Assembly: GCA_023140455.1 (NCBI GenBank)
Contig: JAGLLQ010000018.1
Coordinates: 1-6,636 of the forward strand
DNA from: Desulfobacteraceae bacterium
Lineage (GTDB): Bacteria > Desulfobacterota > Desulfobacteria > Desulfobacterales > Desulfobacteraceae
Length of the DNA stretch: 6,636 bases
Direction: 5' to 3'
In this document: piece after piece, positions 1-5,756 of the stretch
How the letters are laid out: the number at the start of each line of letters is the position of its first letter
Position numbering within the stretch: position 1 is the stretch's first letter
Notes under the pieces: generated by a model
What the model was told of the DNA's origin: nothing
Seen by the model: the letters and a program-made list of their open reading frames with translations, nothing else
Database searches by the model: none
Position numbers and translations under genes: made by a program

Positions 1-426
1 ATCGGTACAATGAAAATAAACGAAGAAGTTGATGCTTTATTAACCATGGGTATTGACCCTGTTTATTTCCTGGCTTTACCAAGGATTTTTGCAGCAGCCA
101 TAGTCACACCTTTATTAGTTCTTTTTGCTGATCTTGTGGGTATCCTTGGTGGTGCTATTGTACTTATATCACTTGGGCATCCAATTTCTGCCTACTATGC
201 CCAGGTTGTAAATCAGGTTTCAGTCATGGATTTAACAGGAGGATTATTAAAAGCATTTGTGTTTGGAATTTTAATTGCAGCTACTGGATGTTTTAAAGGA
301 TTAAGAACACAATCAGGACCCAGCGGAGTTGGTGTTGCGACAACACAGGCTGTTGTAAATTCAATAATAATTATTGCATTGGCAGATGCTGTCTTCTCAA
401 TAATATTTTACATCTTTAATATATGA
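1..426 (+). CDS. mlaE: MlaE-type ABC transporter permease, 5' end outside window
   Basis: This is the C-terminal 141 residues of an inner-membrane permease of the MlaE/YrbE family, which works with MlaF and MlaD in phospholipid movement between the inner and outer membranes. The reading frame is open from base 1 and translates as IGTMKINEEVDALLTMGIDP, the conserved cytoplasmic segment of MlaE, so the ATG at base 10 is internal and not a start. A second family signature, GCFKGLRTQSGPSGVGVATT, lies at window residues 97-116. Hydrophobic stretches at about residues 28-58, 80-98 and 117-138 fit the last membrane helices. The stop codon overlaps the start of the ATPase gene (ATGA), indicating translational coupling. 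The family assignment is firm. The cargo (phospholipid or another lipid) is inferred from the family only. Confidence 0.93.
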   Translation: MGTMKINEEVDALLTMGIDPVYFLALPRIFAAAIVTPLLVLFADLVGILGGAIVLISLGHPISAYYAQVVNQVSVMDLTGGLLKAFVFGILIAATGCFKGLRTQSGPSGVGVATTQAVVNSIIIIALADAVFSIIFYIFNI

Positions 427-1187
427 ATACAGAAAAAAACAAAACAAACATAATAGAGGTTAAAAATCTGAAAGCAGGTTACAAAGACCTTATTATTGTT
501 GATAATATTTCGTTTTCAGTACAAAAAGGAGAAATATTTATTATCCTTGGAGGCTCCGGCTGTGGGAAGAGTACTCTTCTGAAGATTATGACAGGCCTTT
601 TAAAGCCCATGGCAGGGAATGTTCTCATAAATGATAAAGATATATATAACAGCCACGGACAGGAAAAAGTGTCAATTTTAAAAAATATTGGCGTGATGTT
701 TCAAAACGGAGCACTTTTTGGATCAATGAACCTTCTTGAGAATGTTAAACTCCCGCTTATAACACATACATCCCTTGACACAGAAACCATGAATCTCATT
801 GCATATATAAAATTAAGCCTTGTGGGCCTTAAGGATTCTGCTATGCTGATGCCTGATCAGATCAGCGGCGGAATGAGAAAACGTGCTGCAATAGCAAGAG
901 CTATGGCTCTGGATCCGGAAATTATCTTCTTGGACGAACCGTCTGCAGGACTTGATCCGGTTACTGCTGCACAATTAGACAAATTAATATTAAACCTTGC
1001 AGAGAATCTTGGCATTACATTTATTATGGTAACCCATGAACTTGAAAGTATATTTGATACAGGTCAAAGAGTTATAATGCTTGATAAAGATACAAAAGGC
1101 ATAATTGCTCAGGGAAACCCGCATGACCTGAAAAATTATAAAGATAATAAAAAAGTTTTTACATTTTTTAACAGGCTGGCAGACTGA
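423..1187 (+). CDS. mlaF: MlaF-type ABC transporter ATP-binding protein
   Basis: This 254-residue protein is a complete ABC ATPase expected to sit on the cytoplasmic face of the MlaE permease and power lipid transport. The motifs appear in order: Walker A GGSGCGKST at residues 43-51, Q-loop glutamine Q94 in VMFQNGALF, ABC signature ISGGMRKR at 147-154, Walker B IIFLDEP at 167-173 with catalytic E172, D-loop SAGLD at 174-178, and switch histidine H205 in VTHE. The signature has methionine in place of the usual glutamine of LSGGQ, as is common in MlaF. The ATG lies within the stop codon region of mlaE (4-bp overlap) and no strong Shine-Dalgarno sequence precedes it, so coupled translation is likely. 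No catalytic residue is missing. Assignment to MlaF rather than another importer rests on the flanking mlaE and mlaD genes. Confidence 0.95.
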   Translation: MNTEKNKTNIIEVKNLKAGYKDLIIVDNISFSVQKGEIFIILGGSGCGKSTLLKIMTGLLKPMAGNVLINDKDIYNSHGQEKVSILKNIGVMFQNGALFGSMNLLENVKLPLITHTSLDTETMNLIAYIKLSLVGLKDSAMLMPDQISGGMRKRAAIARAMALDPEIIFLDEPSAGLDPVTAAQLDKLILNLAENLGITFIMVTHELESIFDTGQRVIMLDKDTKGIIAQGNPHDLKNYKDNKKVFTFFNRLAD

Positions 1188-1192
1188 ATAAA

Positions 1193-2161
1193 ATGAATGA
1201 TAATACAAAATTTTTCAAAATAGGCATGTTTGTAATCGTTGCAACTACTATATTAATAGTTGGTCTGATAATTTTTGGCGCTGGTAAGTTCTTTGATAAA
1301 AAATTTTATTGCGAAACATATTTTAATGAATCTGTCCAAGGGCTTAATGTTGGATCAGGTGTAAAATATAAAGGCATGGACATAGGTTCTGTTGAATCGA
1401 TAAAAAGTGCAGCAAGCGAATACGGTCAAAACAGTCAATACATCCTTGTTACTTTCTCCATTAATGATAATGCAATGTTTGCTAAATCAAAAAAAGGAAT
1501 AGAAATAATAGTTAACGAGGGGTTGCGGGTCAAATTAGGGCTTCAGGGTCTAACTGGTGCTGCATATATTGAAGCAGATCATATTGAAAAAAATAAAATA
1601 CAGGACTTACCCATAGCATGGGAGCCTGAAAATCCTTATATACCTTCTGCGACCAGCACGATTACAAGGCTTACTGACTCCATAAGTAAAATCGTTGAAG
1701 GAGTTGAATCAATCAAATTTCAAGCTCTTGCAAATGATCTTGCAACTCTTCTTAGAACTTTGGATACAAAAATCAATGATATAGAAACAGAAGAAATACT
1801 TGGCAGTACTTTAAAGCTTGTTAGCAGTGCAAGCAGAATTGTAAATAATGCAGAGAAACCTTTATCAAAATTTATCAAAGACCTTGGTGAGGCGGGGGCA
1901 GACGTCAAGATTGCTGCTAAAAACACCAAAACAATGATAAAAAATGTAGACAATTCACTCTCAGGTGTTTCTCCAGCAATAGAACAGTTTAACAAAGCAT
2001 GTGCGCAGATAAATGAAACAGTTTACTTTAGAAAACATGATATTGAGATTATTCTTGATGATTTGAAGAAGATGTCTGCCAATCTTGAAGAGGTGAGTGA
2101 GAATCTTAAAACTTATCCGGGCTCTGTAATTTATGGTTCTCCTCCTGATAAAAAAGAATAA
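1193..2161 (+). CDS. mlaD: MlaD-like MCE-domain substrate-binding protein
   Basis: This 322-residue protein has a single N-terminal membrane anchor (about residues 11-31) followed by one MCE domain (about 39-130), the lipid-channel-forming domain of the Mla system. Recognisable MCE motifs are YFNESVQGLNVGSGVKYKGM at 43-62, DIGSV at 63-67 and LQGLTGAAYIEAD at 97-109. A long helical region (about 160-310) with regularly spaced Leu, Ile and Val follows. The protein ends in SVIYGSPPDKKE, resembling the short C-terminal tail seen on MCE proteins paired with auxiliary lipoproteins. It is longer than E. coli MlaD (about 180 residues) because of this helical extension. By analogy with other long MCE proteins, the extension could span part of the periplasm (inference). 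It starts 5 bp after mlaF, clearly in the same operon. Confidence 0.92.
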   Translation: MNDNTKFFKIGMFVIVATTILIVGLIIFGAGKFFDKKFYCETYFNESVQGLNVGSGVKYKGMDIGSVESIKSAASEYGQNSQYILVTFSINDNAMFAKSKKGIEIIVNEGLRVKLGLQGLTGAAYIEADHIEKNKIQDLPIAWEPENPYIPSATSTITRLTDSISKIVEGVESIKFQALANDLATLLRTLDTKINDIETEEILGSTLKLVSSASRIVNNAEKPLSKFIKDLGEAGADVKIAAKNTKTMIKNVDNSLSGVSPAIEQFNKACAQINETVYFRKHDIEIILDDLKKMSANLEEVSENLKTYPGSVIYGSPPDKKE

Positions 2162-2213
2162 AAACAGTATTAAAATGACTTAAAACATAATTCGTTTATA
2201 AAAAAGGAAAATA

Positions 2214-2825
2214 ATGAAAAAAAGCAAAGCGATTTATTACATCTTTTCATCACTTATAAGTGTTTATGTTTTACTCTTTTTTGCAGGCTGCAACCTTATA
2301 AGTTTAGACAAGACAGAACCTGAAAAGACTTTTTTTTCTTTTAATGAAATAGAAGGCAGCACCATTATTAAAAAAAACCAAAAATTATTTTCAAGCCTTA
2401 TGTTAATGGAATTCACAGCAACCTCAGATTTTAAAGGGAATCAGTTTATCTACAAAAATAAGAATCACTATTTTAAAGATTACTACAACAGGTTCTTTTC
2501 TCCACCTGCAAAAATGATAAAAAATAAGTGTGCTAAATGGCTCAATTCAACAAAATCACAAATATCGTTTTCTGATCTTATTCTTAAAGGAGAAATTCTT
2601 GAGATATACTGCGACAGGACTAATAACAAACAATCTGCTGCAATAATAAAAATCAGGTTCAGTCTTATAGAATATAATAAAACGAACAAAATTATTATGC
2701 AAAAAGATTTATTGTCTGGTGTAAAATTTAACAATTTCACACCAGACAATCTTATAACCGCATGGACAAATTGTTTAGAGGAAATATTCAAAAACCTTGA
2801 ATATGAAATCTCATCTTCAATTTAA
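2214..2825 (+). CDS. ABC-type transport auxiliary lipoprotein (PqiC-like)
   Basis: This 203-residue predicted lipoprotein resembles the ABC_trans_aux family (PqiC-like) that accompanies MCE transporters. A basic N-terminus and a hydrophobic stretch (about 7-24) lead to the lipobox FAGC with acceptor cysteine C26. The -3 residue is Phe rather than the usual Leu, a slightly weak lipobox. KTFFSFN at 39-45 occupies the place of the family's first beta strand. DYYNRFFSPPAKM at 89-101 matches the YY..F..PP..M pattern I associate with the lipoproteins of delta-proteobacterial Mla operons. Asn at +2 does not signal inner-membrane retention, so outer-membrane placement is likely (inference). A ribosome site AAGGAAA lies a few bases before the ATG. 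The gene follows mlaD by 52 bp. Its stop overlaps that of the convergent cbiK, and a long palindrome lies within its 3' part. Without family searches the assignment is good but not certain. Confidence 0.8.
   Translation: MKKSKAIYYIFSSLISVYVLLFFAGCNLISLDKTEPEKTFFSFNEIEGSTIIKKNQKLFSSLMLMEFTATSDFKGNQFIYKNKNHYFKDYYNRFFSPPAKMIKNKCAKWLNSTKSQISFSDLILKGEILEIYCDRTNNKQSAAIIKIRFSLIEYNKTNKIIMQKDLLSGVKFNNFTPDNLITAWTNCLEEIFKNLEYEISSSI
2711..2750. repeat. Palindrome inside the lipoprotein gene; possible antisense terminator
   Basis: Twelve bases (attgtctggtgt) at 2711-2722 are perfectly reverse-complemented at 2739-2750. After one mismatch the pairing continues for five more bases (2724-2728 with 2733-2737), leaving a 4-base loop. 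Read on the minus strand, the stem is followed by AAATCTTTTTGC, a short T-run starting five bases after the stem. On the plus strand no T-run follows. It therefore fits best as a weak terminator for the minus-strand operon ending at 2822, but that role is inferred. It encodes lipoprotein residues 166-179. Confidence 0.5.
2822..2825. other. Shared convergent stop codons (TTAA)
   Basis: The palindrome TTAA gives the TAA stop of the plus-strand lipoprotein gene (2823-2825) and, on the other strand, the TAA stop of cbiK (2822-2824). The two coding regions therefore overlap tail to tail, with no intergenic space. Confidence 0.9.
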
Positions 2826-3586
2826 GGTATTGCATCAAAGGCCTCTGCAATATGCCTTGCAAATATATTATTTATTTTCTCAATGTTCCCTAATCCATGA
2901 CTGACTACATTCACTTTAACACCAAGGCTCTCAAGTCTTTTTTGCCAGGAATCATTTCCTTGAGTTAAATCTTTTTCAAAATGAAGACCAGCAACAAGCA
3001 AAAAAGGAATAAGTGTTACCTTTTTAAAGCTCCGGCTTTTAATCTTTTTTATTGTTTCTTCAATACCAGGGTATCCTTCAACAACTCCCGTAAAAATTCT
3101 TTTCCCATATTTATCTCTTAAGAAATTCTCAAAAACAGGATAAGATGTCCATGAAGGATGATCAGTTCCATGTCCTACAAAAACAGCAGCCTCATCTTCT
3201 GGTTCAGGGATCAGCTCTTTCACTGCCTCTGCTGTTTCCTTGTAATCCTGAGCAGATGTTAATAAAGGCAAACCCATGGAGATTCTGATATCAAGTTTTA
3301 AAGCTTCCGTGACAAGCCTCTGGAATTCATGACCCCAGATAATGTGCAGAGATTGAACCACTGCCCATTCATGTCCTTTTTTTTTCAATTCTTTTAAAAC
3401 TTCCACAGGGTCTTTTATGGTATGATTACTCTCTTCTTTCCTTTTAGCTTTCACCATTCTTGAAGTGAATGCCCAAATAGCTGGATGGTCATTAAAATTT
3501 TGTTTAATAATCTCATCCATATATTCATAAGTTTGGAAAGCTTTTTGCGTTGTTCCAAAAGCCGTTAACACAATTGGTGTTTTCAT
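2822..3586 (-). CDS. cbiK: Sirohydrochlorin cobaltochelatase
   Basis: This 254-residue class II chelatase of the CbiK family inserts Co2+ into sirohydrochlorin in the early-cobalt (anaerobic) route to cobalamin. In sulfate reducers a CbiK may also serve iron insertion for sirohaem (known for the family, not shown here). The two metal-site histidines appear as H139 in FVGHGTDHPSW and H202 in LLVAGLHFEKDL. Other typical segments are IVLTAFGTT at 5-13, VQSLHIIWGHEF at 77-88 and VVEGYPG at 168-174. There is no signal peptide, so this is a cytoplasmic form rather than the exported type described in Desulfovibrio. The start lies 2 bp after the PocR-domain gene with only a weak AGG upstream, pointing to coupled translation. 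Length and motifs are complete. Confidence 0.93.
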   Translation of the reverse strand: MKTPIVLTAFGTTQKAFQTYEYMDEIIKQNFNDHPAIWAFTSRMVKAKRKEESNHTIKDPVEVLKELKKKGHEWAVVQSLHIIWGHEFQRLVTEALKLDIRISMGLPLLTSAQDYKETAEAVKELIPEPEDEAAVFVGHGTDHPSWTSYPVFENFLRDKYGKRIFTGVVEGYPGIEETIKKIKSRSFKKVTLIPFLLVAGLHFEKDLTQGNDSWQKRLESLGVKVNVVSHGLGNIEKINNIFARHIAEAFDAIP

Positions 3587-3588
3587 AC

Positions 3589-4092
3589 TTAAACCTGTTC
3601 TGACAATAGATTGTTCAGGTAGGTCTGAACAAAAATAATTAATTCATCCACCTCTTCTCTGGATACTTTTTTAACTGTGTTAAGTTTGTCATTCAGTTGA
3701 AGATCATCTTTGCCAATAGCTTTTTCAATAAAAAAAGTCTCAACCTCACAACCTGGAAGAAGGTGGCCACAGCCGCCCACAGTTCCTAAAAATTCTCCTT
3801 TAAGCAAGATGGGAACAGCAAATTTAACAAACCCTGCATCGCATTCATCAACAAGAGGTTGTTTTGTTTTGGCAAGAGTTGCGCCAAAATATTGATTTAC
3901 CATTGCACATATTGCTGCAATCCCCTCAGGATATGATTTAATTGCAGGACATACCTCATTTGCAAAGGCCATATAGGATGTTACACGATTCCCTTGATTA
4001 TTATACACACATGCATTCATACCGGAATGATTATGTATTGTTTTTTCAAATTCTTCCCATTTCTCAACTAAAGCAATATCTGTAAGATTCAT
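3589..4092 (-). CDS. Stand-alone PocR ligand-binding domain protein
   Basis: This 167-residue protein consists almost entirely of a PocR-type sensory domain, the PAS-like small-ligand domain named after the regulator of propanediol and cobalamin genes in Salmonella. Supporting segments are ANEVCPAIKSYPEGIAAIC (44-62) and DECDAGFVKFAVPILLKG (82-99), followed by EFLGTVGGCGH. I see no helix-turn-helix, kinase or GGDEF domain, so it is a sensor or binding protein without its own output. Six cysteines (28, 48, 62, 84, 108, 115) could hold a metal, cluster or corrinoid (inference). I chose the ATG at 4092 and not the GTG at 4107, because the GTG-initiated stretch contains the strong ribosome site GGAGGAG placed four bases before that ATG. 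It lies between metF (40 bp upstream) and cbiK (2 bp downstream), which suggests a link to methyl-corrinoid metabolism. Confidence 0.82.
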   Translation of the reverse strand: MNLTDIALVEKWEEFEKTIHNHSGMNACVYNNQGNRVTSYMAFANEVCPAIKSYPEGIAAICAMVNQYFGATLAKTKQPLVDECDAGFVKFAVPILLKGEFLGTVGGCGHLLPGCEVETFFIEKAIGKDDLQLNDKLNTVKKVSREEVDELIIFVQTYLNNLLSEQV

Positions 4093-4096
4093 AAAA

Positions 4097-4103
4097 CTCC
4101 TCC
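4097..4103 (-). promoter_or_regulatory. Ribosome binding site deciding the PocR-domain start
   Basis: On the minus strand GGAGGAG is followed by TTTT and then ATG at 4092. It is the strongest Shine-Dalgarno match in the window. Because it falls inside the longer GTG-initiated frame, it argues for the ATG as the true start. Confidence 0.8.
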
Positions 4104-4132
4104 ACACTTCATCGTTAACTACATTATCAAAC

Positions 4133-5008
4133 TTATAATAAATTATCCTGTTTTAGATTAGTAATAATTTGAGCAGTTGAGTGATCACGATCCATTGTAT
4201 AAAAATGAAGTCCCAGGACACCTTTTTTCAGCAGGCCTTTGCACTGTTCAGTCGCAAAATCAATACCAATGTCCAAAATAGCATCCTTATCTTCAGCATC
4301 TACATTGTCAAGTTTACCCTGTAACTCAGAAGGTATTTCAGAACCGCATACACTGGAAAGAATTTTGGTTAATTTAATAGTATAGACCGGCATAATCCCA
4401 GGGATAATCGGGACATCAATACCGGCACTCCTGCATTTATCAACATAATCAAAAAAATACTGATTATCATAAAAATACTGTACAACAATATATTGGGCCC
4501 CGTTGTCAACTTTCAGTTTAAGATATTCAATATCTTTATCAAGGCTTTCTGCTTCAACATGTGCTTCTGGGTATCCTGCGCAACCTAAAGTAAAATCATA
4601 ATTCGTATTTATAAAGGCTATCATTTCAGAAGCATAGGAGAAACTGTCAGGATGTGGAATAAAATCATCATCCATTGGTTTGTCACCCCGGATTACAAAA
4701 ATGGTTTTCACTCCAAGGTCTTTATATTTATCTAAAATCTCTCTGCTTTCATCAGGACCAATTCCATATCCTGCAATATATGCTACAGTTGGAATATTTT
4801 TATCAATCATAATTTTTTTAACTGTTTGATATGATCCATCCCTGTCAGATCCACCAGCTCCAAAAGTTACTGACATATAATCAGGGTTAAGTTCAGAAAG
4901 ATTATCTATAATTGTATCAAATTTCTCTGCTGCTTTTTCACTCCGTGGAGGAAAAAATTCCATTGAAATTATTGGTTCATCTTTTTTATATAACTTTGCA
5001 ACATCCAT
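4133..5008 (-). CDS. metF: 5,10-methylenetetrahydrofolate reductase
   Basis: This 291-residue cytoplasmic flavoprotein has the length of bacterial MetF. It interconverts methylene- and methyl-tetrahydrofolate for methionine synthesis or, in some anaerobes, the methyl branch of the Wood-Ljungdahl pathway. By alignment with my memory of E. coli MetF, catalytic Glu28 corresponds to E17 in SMEFFPPR. FAD-contacting segments are seen as VTFGAGG (47-53), IRGD with R107 and D109, YPEAH with Y146 and H150, D159 and K166. Q177 in VQYFYDN and PGIMPVY (203-209) fit the folate and NADH site, and GLHFYTMDR (266-274) is the usual C-terminal motif. Unusually, the conserved HLTC segment is replaced by YIAG (77-80). 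No metV partner is seen nearby. A ribosome site AGGGA lies 8 bases before the ATG. Confidence 0.94.
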   Translation of the reverse strand: MDVAKLYKKDEPIISMEFFPPRSEKAAEKFDTIIDNLSELNPDYMSVTFGAGGSDRDGSYQTVKKIMIDKNIPTVAYIAGYGIGPDESREILDKYKDLGVKTIFVIRGDKPMDDDFIPHPDSFSYASEMIAFINTNYDFTLGCAGYPEAHVEAESLDKDIEYLKLKVDNGAQYIVVQYFYDNQYFFDYVDKCRSAGIDVPIIPGIMPVYTIKLTKILSSVCGSEIPSELQGKLDNVDAEDKDAILDIGIDFATEQCKGLLKKGVLGLHFYTMDRDHSTAQIITNLKQDNLL

Positions 5009-5037
5009 TAATATATTCCCTATAGTAAATACTGTTT

Positions 5038-5262
5038 TTATCCAACATTCTCTACTTTAATAATTTCCGGGATCTCATTTATTAAAACCTTTTCAATCCC
5101 CTGTTTCAGCGTAATCTGAGACATAGCACAACCAGCACAGGCACCAGTTAATCGTACTTTTACAACTCCATTATCATCAACATCAACAAGCTCAACATCT
5201 CCGCCGTCCTGCATAAGCATTGGCCTTATTTTATCGATAACTTCCTGAACTTTTTCTTTCAT
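5038..5262 (-). CDS. NifU C-terminal-domain Fe-S scaffold protein
   Basis: This 74-residue protein is a complete free-standing NifU C-terminal (Nfu) domain, which carries and transfers Fe-S clusters. Hallmarks are [17 protein letters not shown] at 12-28 and the cluster-binding CxxC formed by C42 and C45 in [15 protein letters not shown]. There is no A-type or N-terminal NifU domain, so it is the minimal form common in anaerobes rather than NfuA or full-length NifU. A good ribosome site AGAGGA lies 8 bases before the ATG. It sits 28 bp after the CGGC-domain gene and 29 bp before metF, so it is probably cotranscribed. Its client proteins cannot be told from the sequence. Confidence 0.94.
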   Translation of the reverse strand: MKEKVQEVIDKIRPMLMQDGGDVELVDVDDNGVVKVRLTGACAGCAMSQITLKQGIEKVLINEIPEIIKVENVG

Positions 5263-5290
5263 ATAAAATATCCTCTATTTAGTCTGAAAC

Positions 5291-5671
5291 TTATTCCAAA
5301 ACTTTGGGAGTATATCCTGCAGGAAGATGAGCTGTTCCTAAAACACAAGGGAGACCAGTCTCTTTGTGAACTTTTTCAGCAATCTCATCAAGGTGGTCGC
5401 AAAAACCACCATCAGTTGCATCCCAACCTTTATCTGTATTCTTGGAAAAAGCACAAGTAACAAAATGCATTGCTTCTGCGCCTTTTGCCTTAAGAATTTT
5501 AGCAAGTCCAACTGTGTTATCTCCTGGGCAGCGACATGTAAAAACACCAGCAAGCTCGCATTCATCATACTTTTCAAAGCCCTGCACTGCTTTATCTATA
5601 CATGTAAAATCACCTGTTAGAGGACATCTGTTTTCATTTTTTTCACAACGTATCATTGCAATCTTTGTCAT
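5291..5671 (-). CDS. CGGC-domain-like cysteine-rich protein
   Basis: This 126-residue soluble protein resembles the CGGC domain family, small cysteine- and histidine-rich proteins of anaerobes with a putative metal-binding role. It opens with IAMIRCEKNENRCPLTGDFTC (C9, C16, C24). The region corresponding to the family's CGGC motif reads FTCRCPGDN (C46, C48), followed by a helix and HFVTCAFSKN with C73. Nine cysteines in total (9, 16, 24, 38, 46, 48, 73, 91, 109) imply metal, cluster or redox chemistry, but no function is established. An excellent ribosome site AGGAGAAG precedes the ATG. It follows the NifX-like gene by 85 bp and precedes the NifU-domain gene by 28 bp, which suggests a shared role in metal or Fe-S handling. 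The family call is made from memory of the motif and is moderately firm. Confidence 0.75.
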   Translation of the reverse strand: MTKIAMIRCEKNENRCPLTGDFTCIDKAVQGFEKYDECELAGVFTCRCPGDNTVGLAKILKAKGAEAMHFVTCAFSKNTDKGWDATDGGFCDHLDEIAEKVHKETGLPCVLGTAHLPAGYTPKVLE

Positions 5672-5756
5672 TTTCTTCTCCTGAATTTAATTTTCCTACA
5701 TTTAGTTAGATTTAAACTGATTTATATTCTACCTGATTATCAGCCAATTAAATTCT
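5672..5756 (-). other. 85-bp intergenic spacer, the largest in the window
   Basis: This spacer between the NifX-like and CGGC genes is AT-rich. It holds the CGGC-gene ribosome site (5675-5682), a short palindrome ctgattatcag (5733-5743), and a possible but poor promoter on the minus strand (TTGGCT at 5742-5747 and TATAAA at 5721-5726, with a 15-bp spacer). No terminator-like hairpin with a T-run is visible, so readthrough from the upstream gene remains possible. Confidence 0.4.

Noticed and set aside
10..12. ATG near the left edge as the start of the permease gene
   Set aside because: The frame is open to base 1 and the residues before it (IGT) continue the conserved MlaE segment, so the gene is cut by the window edge.
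1720..1995. Minus-strand open frame inside mlaD, and similar ones inside mlaF, the lipoprotein, PocR and CGGC genes
   Set aside because: They lie wholly or almost wholly within well-supported genes, have odd composition and show no recognisable domain.
2162..2213. Promoter or terminator in the 52-bp gap before the lipoprotein gene
   Set aside because: The gap is AT-rich with no convincing -35/-10 pair or hairpin; only the ribosome site is clear.
2838..2860. Terminator for the plus-strand operon within the 3' end of cbiK (aaggc paired with gcctt)
   Set aside because: The stem has only five pairs with an 11-base loop and no T-run follows directly.
4093..4107. GTG at 4107 as the start of the PocR-domain gene
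   Set aside because: The bases after it contain the ribosome site GGAGGAG correctly placed for the ATG at 4092, so the five extra residues are almost surely not translated.
5721..5747. Promoter for the CGGC gene (TTGGCT and TATAAA)
   Set aside because: The spacer is only 15 bp and the -35 match is poor; such pairs arise often in AT-rich DNA, so it is mentioned only in the spacer entry.
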